Shown one piece after another: positions 1-7,786 of a DNA stretch of 19,412 nucleotides (position 1 is the stretch's first letter; every line of letters begins with the position of its first letter). The translations under genes and the position numbers were made by a program. This stretch comes from DATKGL01 sp035510455 (GTDB lineage Bacteria; Patescibacteriota; Saccharimonadia; Saccharimonadales; UBA4665), in the NCBI GenBank assembly GCA_035510455.1, contig DATKHB010000008.1:1-19412 (forward strand). The letters are read 5' to 3'. Below the pieces are notes generated by a model. The model made no database searches and was not told where the DNA came from. It was given only the letters and a program-made list of their open reading frames with translations.

Positions 1-1
1 T

Positions 2-1244
2 GGTAACCTAAATCTAGGCAATGCCATCAGTTCTAACATCTTTGTGCAAACCGCTGCTTCTGGCATCGTTGACGTTGGTACTAACGCTGTCGCTAACACA
101 CTTAATATAGGTGACGTCGGTACAGCTAACACCGGCAACACTCAAAATATCACTATTGGTGACCTAAGCGCTGCCGGCACCACTAACGTAACTGTTGGTA
201 GCGGAGCTAACGCTACTGCCGGCAATACCACCATACAAGCCTTTGGGACCTTATGGCTAGGCGACGCTGTAAGCTCGGCTATTACTGAAAACACCGAAGC
301 CTCTGGTACTATTAGCATCGGAACCAACGCTGTAGCCAACACCATCCAAATAGGCACCACCACAGCGAATAGCACCAACACCCAAACTATTGATATTGGT
401 AACCTAAACACTACTGGTACCACCAACGTAACTATTGGTACCGGAGCTAACGCCACCGACGGCAATACCACCGTTCAAGCTAACGATACTCTAAGCTTAC
501 AATCAGCTGCCTCTGGGGCCATTAACATTGGTACCAGTGCCGTTGCTAACACCATCCAAATAGGTGATACAGCTGTTAACACCGGCAACACTCAAAATAT
601 CACTATTGGTGACCTAAGCGCTGCCGGCACCACTAACGTAACTGTTGGTAGCGGAGCTAACGCTACTGCCGGCAATACCACCATACAAGCCAATGGTACC
701 CTGTTTCTTGGTGGTAATATAACCTCGGCCATTAGTATACAGCCTGTCTCTGGTGGGGTGATTGACGTTGGCAATAACTCTATTGCTGAGACCATCCAGA
801 TTGGTGATGGACCCGGTGTTAACACCGGCAATACCCAAGCCATAAATATAGGTAACCTAAACGCTGCCGGCACCACCAATGTTGTTATTGGTAGTGGAGT
901 TAACGCTACCGCCGGTGCTACCACCATACAATCTAACGGTAGCCTAGATCTAGGTAATGCTGTCAGCACTACCATCTTCCTACAAACAGCTGCCTCCGGT
1001 GCAGTAGACGTCGGTACTAACGCCGTTACTAACACGATCAATATAGGTGATGTCGGTTCAGTTAACACCGGCAATACTCAAACTATCCATGTTGGCGACC
1101 TAGTAGCTGCCGGCACCACCAATGTAACTATTGGAGCGGGCAGTGGAGCTACTGGTGGTTCTACCACCATACAGTCTCTTGGCACCCTAACTATAGGTAA
1201 TTCACTGAGCCCGACTATAAATATACAAAGTAGTAACGCGGGCA
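2..1244 (+). repeat. Tandem in-frame repeats of about 243 bp inside the giant gene
   Basis: Units begin at 2, 245, 485, 695, 938 and 1181, with spacings of 243, 240, 210, 243 and 243 bp. The last unit decays after about 60 bp. Each codes roughly 80 residues with landmarks GTL.LGNAVS, TNAVANTIQIG, NTGNTQ.I.IG, AAGTTNVTIG and NATAGNTTIQ. The 210-bp unit lacks about ten residues just after its beginning (the NAVSS segment). Bases 127-241 and 577-691 are identical (115 bp, offset 450 bp). The regular hydrophobic/Gly alternation suggests stacked beta-strands. This is a structural guess. Confidence 0.85.
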
Positions 1245-4200
1245 ATATAACTGTCGGTGGTGCTAGTCAAACAGGCAATGTAGTCACCCAAGGCGAGGGC
1301 CTAACCCAAACCATAAACGGTGGGACTAGCCCGAGTGATGTTATTCAGGCTAGCAATAGCTCCACTCAAGCCTTCGGGGTAGTAGACAGCTTCGGAAGCA
1401 GTGTTCTAAATGTTAATACCACTTTCGTTGGCTCCGTAGCCAGTGACATAGTAGAAATAGGCCCAAATAATACAACACCTGTTGGCCAACTCTACATATC
1501 TAACGAGGTCCCTAGCTCATCCGCAGGGGATGTAACGACGGGTCTAAGCTCTGCCCCTCACGACGTCTTTATCCAAGGCAACTACGCTTATGTTACTGAT
1601 TATGGCACCAATACCCTCCAAATCTTCAACGCAAATGCTCCTTTAAGCCTTGCTAGCATAAGTACAGTCAGTACGGGCACAGATCCAATAGGTCTCTACG
1701 TCCAAGGCGACTACGCCTACGTTACTAATTTTGGCTCCAATACCCTCCAAGTCTTTGACGTTAGTGTACCTGACAGCCCTGTAAGCGTCGCTACAGTCAC
1801 TACCGGTGCTTCTAGTGAACCCCATGAAATCTACGTCCAAGGCGACTACGCCTACATCACTGACTACGGAGACAACGACTTACAAGTTTTTAATATCTCC
1901 GACCCCTCCAACCCAGTTCTCGTTAGCACAACCAGCACTGGTTCTGACCCAATAGGTATCTACGTCCAAGGCGACTACGCCTACATCACTGACTACGGAG
2001 CCAACGAATTACAAGTTTTTAATATCTCCAACCCCGTCGTTCCAACTATTACGAGCACAGTAAACACTGGTGGGGGGACTGATCCAAAGGGAATATACGT
2101 CGATGGCGTGTATGCCTATGTAACCAACGATATTTCCAGCGGCACTCTCTTAATCTATAATATCTCCAACCCCTCCAACCCAGTTCTCGTTAGCACAACC
2201 AGCACTGGTTCTGACCCAATAGGTATCTACGTCCAAGGCCAGCTTGCCTACATCACTAATTTTGGCTCCGATACCCTCCAAATCTTCAATATCTACCACC
2301 AAAATAGTCCAACCAGTGTCGGTACGGTCGCTACCGATGCCGGACCACTAGGTGTCCAGATCAAGGGGCTCACTGCCTTTGTGGTTAATGTTACTGGTAA
2401 CTCCATACAGTCCTTTGGGCTTGGCGGCGAGTTTGCTCAGAACCTAGAGACCGGCAGTTTACTTAGCAGCAACTTAACAGTCACTGATAATGCCCAGATA
2501 ATAGGTGATACTAACATCGCGGGTGGACTTTCGGTAGGATCTAGCGAGCAGGTAGCAGGCGTCGCCGGACTAGGTAGCATAGATATTACCGACGGTTTAG
2601 TTTCACCACAAACTGCTCCTACCGACACCGTTACTTGTTCTGGTACCTGTACTACTTCATATAGCTACGAAGTTTCAAGTACTAACGCCGATGGCACTTC
2701 GCTTGCGTCAGTCCCAGGAAATACTACTTCCGCTAACGCTTCATTAAATACAACAACAAATTACGTCGAAATTACGTGGCCTTCAGTCGCTGGGGCCGAT
2801 GGCTATAACATCTACCGAACTGTTGGTGGCTCGGCTCAAGGCCTAATTGGCTCAGTTAGTAACACTAACCCTTTATCGCCAACATCTGGAAATGAATCAG
2901 GGACTTTACTCACACTAAACTTCTCTTCAACTCCTCCCTGGTCACTATACCAGGCTATAACTCTAAGTAGTATGGGAACAATGTCCGGATCCGGCAGTTG
3001 TACAGGTGCTGGATACGCTAACGGGACCTGGCCGATTACATCTATCACCGCCACTCAAATTATCGTAAACATCGCAGGTGGCTCAGGTACCTGTGCTTAT
3101 ACCCCGGGTTCGGGAATCGCAACGGGTGCTCAGGGCTACTTTGACGTGGCTCAAACGGCCGGCATTTCAACACCGCTTGTTGCTACCGCCGGAACTATTA
3201 CTTTACAGACTGCTTCAACTGCTGCTCTTGATGTAAGCGATTACTTCGGTAATTCCGTATTTGATGTTAATACTCACACAGCTCAGGACAATGTGGACAT
3301 TGGGGGGTACAACGCCACCACTTCTTCAGGAGACGATGGGACATTGGTGTTTGGTAATTCTTTCAGTACCAATACTATAACCATAACAAGTCCGGATACT
3401 ACATTAACGAGTGGCTATAGCCTTACTTTACCTTCAGCCGGACCAGGCTTTAGCCAATGTTTACAATCTGGTGCTTCTACCGCCTATCTACTGATATTTG
3501 GTAGTTGTGGTGGTGGTGGTAGCTCTACTTTACAGCAAGCCTATAACACTTCTGTCGGTGCCTCTCCTAGTATTCTGACTACTTCGGGGAATGCCGGAGT
3601 AACTATCCAAAACACTTTCTCCGGAGGAGTAAGCGGCGAAGTATTCGGAGTTCATGCAGCTGTCTCTGGCAACGCTTTAGGAGCCCAGATTTTGACGGTT
3701 AATAGTAACGGTAATGTTGGTGTAGGGGTTAGCGGTACACCCGCTGCCCTATTCTCGGTAGGCGGTTCAACGGGTAACTTCCAGGTTAACTCTTCTGGTG
3801 CTGAGACCGATACCGGCATCACTAACTCTGGTGCTTATAACTCCAACACTTTCAACTCTACGACTCTAACCTTCGGAGCAGCTACTGATTCTATATCTAG
3901 TGATGGCGCCTCCAGTCTATCTGTTGATGCCGGCGGTGCTTCCTCCCTTCTCCTGGGCAATACTAATGCCACCACCGTAACCTTAGGAAACACCACTTCG
4001 GCTACCGTCACTACCCTCCACGGTGGCGTAAACGGCACTACCCCAAGTATAGCTCTAGTAGCCGGCGCCTCTGGCTATATTGGTATTGGTAGCACCACAA
4101 ACATTAACGACGTTAACATTGGCTCTATTGGTGCCAACGCCTATGCTGACATAGTAGCTATAGACACCTCTACTGGCGATATACAGAAGGTAACTATAGG

Positions 4201-5254
4201 ATCAACGGACAGCACTTCTCAGACGAAGCTGCAAGGAGGGATCATTACCACAACAACCAATACGGGAGGTGTAGTAATTGGTAACGGCGCTGTAGCCTCA
4301 ACCACACTAATACCTCTATACCTTAGTGGAGATAGCACCTTTGCTGAAACTACCAGCACTTGTACGTCATCAGTTAATAACGGTGCCATCTATTACAACT
4401 CGGCCGCTACTTCAGTATCTATGAGAGCTTGTATAAACGGTGGGTGGAAAGATATATTGACTAGTGATGACTTAGGTGTGATGTTGTTTGGGGTAGTACC
4501 AGACAGCGGCGCCAACCCAGGAGACTTAGCTAGCACGGTTACCGCAAAAAGCTCTGGACCATGTAAGGTTTCTTGGTTGACGAGTACATCAGTGACTGTG
4601 ACCGCCTGTACGCTTTACACGGGTGGCCGAAAGATTGTTCAGGCCGCGACCACCATTACTGCATTAAGCGGGACTAGTGTTTGGTATCATATATGCTACA
4701 CAGGTGCTAGTGACACCTTGCCAGCAACAGGAGCGGGATATACCGCGACCACTGAAACTGCAAACATGCCGACGTGGAGCGCCACGGCTCCGATATTGTG
4801 TTTGGCCGACGTTGAAACTGGGGGGAGTAGTACAATAACTAACATTTACGATACCAGAGTTTTTACTACCAGCACCAAAACATTTGGCGTTGATGACACT
4901 GCTACTGGGTTAGGTTGGATGGTTAAGGAGAGCAGTGTAGTTGGCGAGGTAGCTCCAACCACTTCAGCTACTGATGGCCCAATTGTTGGCGTCGTTGTAG
5001 CTTACTCTGGGACAGTATCGACTACCACACCGAATGTTATTATCGCTACTGACGGCCCAGTATTTGTAAAAGCTACTGGAACATCAAGCGTTGCTGGCGC
5101 AGTTATTCCGACCACGACTACCGGGTACTCTGGAACCGGTACTAATGCGACAGTTTATGGTGATCTTGGTGTTGCTCAATTAACTATTGATACAACTTGT
5201 TCGGCGCTCACCAACTGTCAATATTCTCAACTTGTGAATGTGGATATTAGATAA
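2..5254 (+). CDS. Giant repeat-rich surface/fibre protein, 5' end outside window
   Basis: The reading frame is open from base 2 to the TAA at 5252-5254. The GTG at 44 lies inside a repeat unit, so it is not the true start, and the N-terminus with any signal peptide is missing. The visible part has about 1750 residues, very rich in Asn, Thr, Gly, Ser and Ala and poor in Lys and Cys. In order: five to six 80-residue repeats (to about base 1260); a linker; a seven-blade propeller-like region (about 1530-2430); an FN3-like segment with motif GYNIYR (about 2600-2860) followed by a Cys-containing insert (to about 3110); low-complexity beta-type sequence with a Gly-rich linker SCGGGGSS near 3510; and a C-terminal part with IYYNS...INGGWKDI, a pattern common in phage tail fibres. 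The architecture is typical of giant extracellular CPR proteins. A surface adhesin or fibre role is inferred; no catalytic motif was seen. It lies upstream of a pilin-CHAP gene on the same strand. Confidence 0.85.
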   Translation, partial: GNLNLGNAISSNIFVQTAASGIVDVGTNAVANTLNIGDVGTANTGNTQNITIGDLSAAGTTNVTVGSGANATAGNTTIQAFGTLWLGDAVSSAITENTEASGTISIGTNAVANTIQIGTTTANSTNTQTIDIGNLNTTGTTNVTIGTGANATDGNTTVQANDTLSLQSAASGAINIGTSAVANTIQIGDTAVNTGNTQNITIGDLSAAGTTNVTVGSGANATAGNTTIQANGTLFLGGNITSAISIQPVSGGVIDVGNNSIAETIQIGDGPGVNTGNTQAINIGNLNAAGTTNVVIGSGVNATAGATTIQSNGSLDLGNAVSTTIFLQTAASGAVDVGTNAVTNTINIGDVGSVNTGNTQTIHVGDLVAAGTTNVTIGAGSGATGGSTTIQSLGTLTIGNSLSPTINIQSSNAGNITVGGASQTGNVVTQGEGLTQTINGGTSPSDVIQASNSSTQAFGVVDSFGSSVLNVNTTFVGSVASDIVEIGPNNTTPVGQLYISNEVPSSSAGDVTTGLSSAPHDVFIQGNYAYVTDYGTNTLQIFNANAPLSLASISTVSTGTDPIGLYVQGDYAYVTNFGSNTLQVFDVSVPDSPVSVATVTTGASSEPHEIYVQGDYAYITDYGDNDLQVFNISDPSNPVLVSTTSTGSDPIGIYVQGDYAYITDYGANELQVFNISNPVVPTITSTVNTGGGTDPKGIYVDGVYAYVTNDISSGTLLIYNISNPSNPVLVSTTSTGSDPIGIYVQGQLAYITNFGSDTLQIFNIYHQNSPTSVGTVATDAGPLGVQIKGLTAFVVNVTGNSIQSFGLGGEFAQNLETGSLLSSNLTVTDNAQIIGDTNIAGGLSVGSSEQVAGVAGLGSIDITDGLVSPQTAPTDTVTCSGTCTTSYSYEVSSTNADGTSLASVPGNTTSANASLNTTTNYVEITWPSVAGADGYNIYRTVGGSAQGLIGSVSNTNPLSPTSGNESGTLLTLNFSSTPPWSLYQAITLSSMGTMSGSGSCTGAGYANGTWPITSITATQIIVNIAGGSGTCAYTPGSGIATGAQGYFDVAQTAGISTPLVATAGTITLQTASTAALDVSDYFGNSVFDVNTHTAQDNVDIGGYNATTSSGDDGTLVFGNSFSTNTITITSPDTTLTSGYSLTLPSAGPGFSQCLQSGASTAYLLIFGSCGGGGSSTLQQAYNTSVGASPSILTTSGNAGVTIQNTFSGGVSGEVFGVHAAVSGNALGAQILTVNSNGNVGVGVSGTPAALFSVGGSTGNFQVNSSGAETDTGITNSGAYNSNTFNSTTLTFGAATDSISSDGASSLSVDAGGASSLLLGNTNATTVTLGNTTSATVTTLHGGVNGTTPSIALVAGASGYIGIGSTTNINDVNIGSIGANAYADIVAIDTSTGDIQKVTIGSTDSTSQTKLQGGIITTTTNTGGVVIGNGAVASTTLIPLYLSGDSTFAETTSTCTSSVNNGAIYYNSAATSVSMRACINGGWKDILTSDDLGVMLFGVVPDSGANPGDLASTVTAKSSGPCKVSWLTSTSVTVTACTLYTGGRKIVQAATTITALSGTSVWYHICYTGASDTLPATGAGYTATTETANMPTWSATAPILCLADVETGGSSTITNIYDTRVFTTSTKTFGVDDTATGLGWMVKESSVVGEVAPTTSATDGPIVGVVVAYSGTVSTTTPNVIIATDGPVFVKATGTSSVAGAVIPTTTTGYSGTGTNATVYGDLGVAQLTIDTTCSALTNCQYSQLVNVDIR
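1530..2430 (+). repeat. Seven-blade beta-propeller-like repeats in the giant gene
   Basis: Seven successive copies of the core YAY(V/I)T(D/N)(Y/F)G..(T/E)LQ(I/V)FN are visible, spaced by about 43-46 codons. The last copy is degenerate (TAFVVN...IQSFG). The preceding strand reads DPIG(I/L)YVQG. This matches the LVIVD/YVTN type of propeller blade, and seven copies is the usual number for a closed ring. Bases 1829-1871 recur exactly at 1958-2000. A segment of about 80 bp from 1891 recurs at 2158 with one mismatch near its start. Recent blade duplication or gene conversion is therefore likely. Confidence 0.75.
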
Positions 5255-5308
5255 ACCTAAGATATATCATAAACAATCCATAGATGAGGTTATGGTAAGC
5301 TATTTTAT

Positions 5309-5824
5309 ATGGTTAGGATATCTAACAAGAAGATTATTTTAATATCTTGCCTCGTACTGTTAATTGTGGCCGGATTAGTCACTATACCAATTATAATAAG
5401 AAATTCACAACCAATACCTAGCAACCTCAAAAAACAGATTATTTTTCCGGTCTTTTATCCTAGTAGAAGCGACGTAACTGTTAAAAGATCATCAATGAAA
5501 TACGACTCCTCAGCGCAAGTATTGTCCTTCATAGGCTACACAACTAGCGGAGATGCAAAGCTTGTATTTAGCGAAGAGCCTACTCCAGATCCTTTTAATG
5601 ACGTATCTGGTTACTATACGGCAGTACTCAATAACCTTAATCAGTATGAAGATTTTAATAACGTCAATGGTCAAACCTATTTAACTCGACCAAAGAACTT
5701 AGGCGGTAACGAGTCAGCAGTCATGAGTTCTAAAGGCACATTAATGTTCATCAGAACTTTTACAAACCTATCAACCAATCAATGGACAACAATATTTAAT
5801 GATTTGACGATAGTGGTTAAATAA
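5309..5824 (+). CDS. Small membrane-anchored protein, family of unknown function
   Basis: 171 residues with one N-terminal membrane segment (about residues 8-30, IILISCLVLLIVAGLVTIPI) after a short basic start. The rest should lie outside the membrane. The soluble part has the order F.VFYPS, a strand region, KLVFSEEPTP, then GQTYLTRP and a C-terminal strand pair. The same order occurs in the minus-strand gene at 7075-7617 and, for the C-terminal half, in the broken copy at 5871-6116. I recognise it as a paralogous family but cannot assign a function. The gene starts 54 bases after the giant gene and could share its transcript. No Shine-Dalgarno sequence stands at a usual distance from the ATG. 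A cell-envelope role next to the surface proteins is inferred. Confidence 0.75.
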   Translation: MVRISNKKIILISCLVLLIVAGLVTIPIIIRNSQPIPSNLKKQIIFPVFYPSRSDVTVKRSSMKYDSSAQVLSFIGYTTSGDAKLVFSEEPTPDPFNDVSGYYTAVLNNLNQYEDFNNVNGQTYLTRPKNLGGNESAVMSSKGTLMFIRTFTNLSTNQWTTIFNDLTIVVK

Positions 5825-5870
5825 TCACGTTTTGTTATAAAACCACGTGAGTACAAGGGATTTAAATTAA

Positions 5871-6116
5871 TGGCTTGTATTTTGTAAAAACCACAACACG
5901 GTGGTATCTAATTCAATTATTGAAAAACTTAATGGCTACGCTAGTTTTGATTCTGTTGACGGAACAGTTAGCCTAACAAACCCAACTGAAGTAAAGTCTG
6001 AGACCGCTGTCATGAACGCCAAGGGTACTTTATTGTTCGCTAAGAGCAATGGTAATCTGAGCGAGAATAGCTGGAAGCTACTATTTAACTCCTTAGATTA
6101 TAGTCAGTCTTTATGA
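5871..6116 (+). pseudogene. Truncated paralogue of the 5309-5824 protein
   Basis: An open stretch (GTG at 5901, about 71 residues) aligns with the C-terminal half of the 5309 product: NSIIEKLNGYASFDSVDG against AVLNNLNQYEDFNNVNG, then ETAVMNAKGTLLFAKSNGNLS against ESAVMSSKGTLMFIRTFTNLS, then W..LFN.L. The upstream part that should encode the membrane anchor and first strands is absent. Bases 5874-5883 (gcttgtattt) still match the KLVF codons of the intact gene, after which the frame is disturbed. There is no ribosome-binding site. A decayed tandem duplicate fits best. A small soluble expressed protein cannot be excluded. Confidence 0.6.
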
Positions 6117-6140
6117 TGAGTGAATTTTTTATGCTGGCTG

Positions 6141-6162
6141 ACCGAAATTAACGAGTTTCGGT
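6141..6162 (+). terminator. Hairpin downstream of the truncated paralogue
   Basis: ACCGAAA (6141-6147) and TTTCGGT (6156-6162) form a perfect 7-bp inverted repeat around an 8-base loop. No T-run follows, so intrinsic termination is uncertain. It lies between the broken paralogue and the pilin-CHAP gene, where a transcript end would be expected. Confidence 0.3.
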
Positions 6163-6222
6163 ATCATTGGACTACTCAGGATAATTTTAAAACATAAACA
6201 TAGGATTTTATATAAACATCTG

Positions 6223-6228
6223 TATAAT
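6223..6228 (+). promoter_or_regulatory. -10 box TATAAT of the pilin-CHAP gene
   Basis: A perfect TATAAT ends only 7 bases before the ATG at 6236, so transcription would start at or next to the start codon. No convincing -35 hexamer lies 17 bases upstream and there is no Shine-Dalgarno sequence. See the finding on near-leaderless genes. Confidence 0.5.
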
Positions 6229-6235
6229 CTAGCTT

Positions 6236-6880
6236 ATGATCAAAAAGCACTATCGAAATCATCAGGACGGCTTTTCAGTAGTGGAGTTGTTAATCGCGCT
6301 AACCGTTGTAAGTTTAATCGTTGTAGCCGGTGTGTTTGTATACAAAAAAAATTCATCGCAAACTTACGCAGATTCTACAAATGGCATGCTAGTCAAACTT
6401 ATTTATAATGGCGGAGCCTGTGCCCCGCATTCAATAGATACCTACCCAAATAGTTTATGCAAGCACCCAATGGATACTATTGTTGACCCTCTAGGCTATC
6501 ATAATAGGGAGTGCGGTTCATATGTTGCCTGGATGGAGCAAAGCACCGGGCATTACATGCCTTATCACCTAGCCAATTATGTTGGAGCATGGCCAGCAGC
6601 TGTACCGGCTAGTTGGATAGTTACAAAACCTGAAGCTGGAGATGCTGCTATACGTCCAAATATTCCCGGGCTAAAACTGCCCAACGGAGAGGAAGATCCT
6701 GGTCACGCTATGTACATAATTAATCCAAATTATCGCCATACAGGGGACTTACTCATTAAAGAATATAATCTAAATAGTACGGGTAAGTTTAGTGAAGCGG
6801 TCGTCGCTCCTAGTTTTTATTTTTACGGCCATCATGAAAACCTGGTATATATACGGTTCCCGGAAGCGACCGCTTCTTAA
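6236..6880 (+). CDS. Type IV prepilin-like protein fused to a CHAP peptidoglycan hydrolase domain
   Basis: 214 residues. Residues 1-12 are a basic leader ending in Gly. The cleavage-site context is G12-F13 with Glu at position 5 of the mature chain (E17), followed by the hydrophobic helix VVELLIALTVVSLIVVAGVF (16-35). This is a class III (prepilin peptidase) signal. Instead of a pilin head, residues 58-208 look like a CHAP amidase/endopeptidase: RECGSYVAWM with candidate nucleophile Cys93, GHAMYI with candidate His157, and IKEYN with candidate Glu176, with W-rich spacing between. CHAP enzymes cut amide bonds in peptidoglycan. Cys62 and Cys75 are extra cysteines that could pair. Known: the two modules. 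Inferred: the protein is displayed on a pilus or anchored in the membrane by the pilin helix and acts on cell wall, either its own or a partner cell's. It appears to be transcribed alone from its own -10 box. Confidence 0.8.
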   Translation: MIKKHYRNHQDGFSVVELLIALTVVSLIVVAGVFVYKKNSSQTYADSTNGMLVKLIYNGGACAPHSIDTYPNSLCKHPMDTIVDPLGYHNRECGSYVAWMEQSTGHYMPYHLANYVGAWPAAVPASWIVTKPEAGDAAIRPNIPGLKLPNGEEDPGHAMYIINPNYRHTGDLLIKEYNLNSTGKFSEAVVAPSFYFYGHHENLVYIRFPEATAS

Positions 6881-6977
6881 TTGTTAATAATAACATGCCC
6901 CTAATAAAATCGTAGGTAACTAGTTCTCTCTTGGGGTTAGTTTTGATCTTTGTTTATTGATAGGAGGGAGTATTAAT

Positions 6978-7025
6978 ATGGACATGAAAAAATACTCTGG
7001 CCAGCGTTTATTTTTTATAATCTAG
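6978..7025 (+). other. 15-codon mini-ORF behind a strong Shine-Dalgarno sequence
   Basis: GGAGGG at 6964-6969 precedes an ATG at 6978, with an internal ATG at 6984. The frame (MDMKKYSGQRLFFII) ends at TAG 7023-7025. The basic then hydrophobic pattern resembles the start of a membrane or pilin-like gene cut short. It could be a relic, a tiny peptide gene, or chance. The rest of the 6881-7074 gap shows no other gene. Confidence 0.25.
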
Positions 7026-7074
7026 AAATAATTGAAAATTAACAGCACGACCCACCTAAGCTAATAAGAATTTT

Positions 7075-7617
7075 TCACTGGCTAATGGGGGTTAAGCTCC
7101 CGGTTAAATTTCTTAGGTCTCTAATACTCAAACTTGTCGAAGGGTTGATTATAACCCATGTACCTCCCGCTAGGTAGCTTATGATTGGGTCTGGAGCGCT
7201 GACTAAGGAGGTTCCAATATAAGCGGACCCGTATTTATTCGTTAATACTCTGGCATTACTCATATTGGCATTAATATAGCCTCCTGTTGTTAAACTGCCC
7301 GGGTTGGATTTCTCCGTAAAGTATATAACCACATCTTGTTTGTTGCGGTATGAAAAAACCACACTATTATTTTCAACCGTAAATGAAGTTTGATCCACAT
7401 AGTATCCCTTGGGTAGCTGCGTAGGGTAATAGAGCTTAAAATCAACAACTCTGGAAATAGAAGCAGGAATCGGGTTTTTAACGGGTTGGTCGTCAATAAT
7501 TAATCGTATGGATATTACAATTAACGTTACACTCCCAGCTATGGCTGTAACTATGCCAATAATCTTAAATGTTGTTTTTAGGATTTTTAATGGTCTATTT
7601 AATTTTTCACCAATCAC
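7075..7617 (-). CDS. Membrane-anchored protein, paralogue of the 5309 product
   Basis: 180 residues from a GTG at 7617. A basic N-terminus precedes one membrane segment (about residues 18-39, KIIGIVTAIAGSVTLIVISI). The outer part contains VDFKLYYPTQLPKGYYVDQ, then a strand run with VVIYFTEKSNP, GSAYIG, GTWVIINPS and a last helix DLRNLTGSL. This is the same fold order as the 5309 protein, and here the family consensus YYP..LP.GY is clearer. The function is unknown. The gene is convergent with the pilin-CHAP gene and divergent from parA. A weak box TATAGG (7625-7630) lies 7 bases upstream of the GTG, and no Shine-Dalgarno is apparent. Stop is TGA. Confidence 0.75.
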   Translation of the reverse strand: MIGEKLNRPLKILKTTFKIIGIVTAIAGSVTLIVISIRLIIDDQPVKNPIPASISRVVDFKLYYPTQLPKGYYVDQTSFTVENNSVVFSYRNKQDVVIYFTEKSNPGSLTTGGYINANMSNARVLTNKYGSAYIGTSLVSAPDPIISYLAGGTWVIINPSTSLSIRDLRNLTGSLTPISQ

Positions 7618-7624
7618 TATGAGC

Positions 7625-7630
7625 CCTATA
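7625..7630 (-). promoter_or_regulatory. Possible -10 box (TATAGG) of the 7075-7617 gene
   Basis: On the minus strand TATAGG ends 7 bases before the GTG start. The -35 region is not recognisable. It is listed because the spacing copies that of the 6236 gene. Confidence 0.25.
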
Positions 7631-7708
7631 TTAAATTAAAAACTTGCATCTTGTAAGCACATAAATCGTGATAAAGGTATGGCTTTAGTGCAATACTTAA
7701 GTTTACCT

Positions 7709-7720
7709 ATATAATTATAT
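7709..7720 (+). promoter_or_regulatory. AT-rich palindrome containing TATAAT upstream of parA
   Basis: ATATAATTATAT is a 12-bp perfect palindrome whose plus strand contains TATAAT at 7710-7715, about 71 bases before parA. It may be the parA promoter, possibly with a symmetric regulator site. No good -35 is seen. The rest of the 7618-7786 gap shows no gene. Confidence 0.3.
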
Positions 7721-7786
7721 GCATACATGTCTTTTTTAAAGGGTCGTAAAATGATAGGCTAAGATCTGGTAGGTCTAATATCAAAA

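Noticed and set aside
592..1074. Long minus-strand open frames within the giant gene
   Set aside because: They arise from the repetitive codon pattern of the plus-strand gene, have no start signals and encode Pro/Val/Leu-rich low-complexity chains unlike real proteins.
1..1244. CRISPR-like array
   Set aside because: The repeats are coding, in frame, about 240 bp long and lack unique spacers.
5843..5850. CACGTG core as a possible parS site
   Set aside because: Only the six central bases match; the flanks do not form the GTTTC/GAAAC arms of parS, and it lies about 2 kb from parA among decayed sequence.
5825..5850. CACG...CGTG around TTTT/AAAA as a terminator after the 5309 gene
   Set aside because: The arms pair only with a three-base bulge and no T-run follows.
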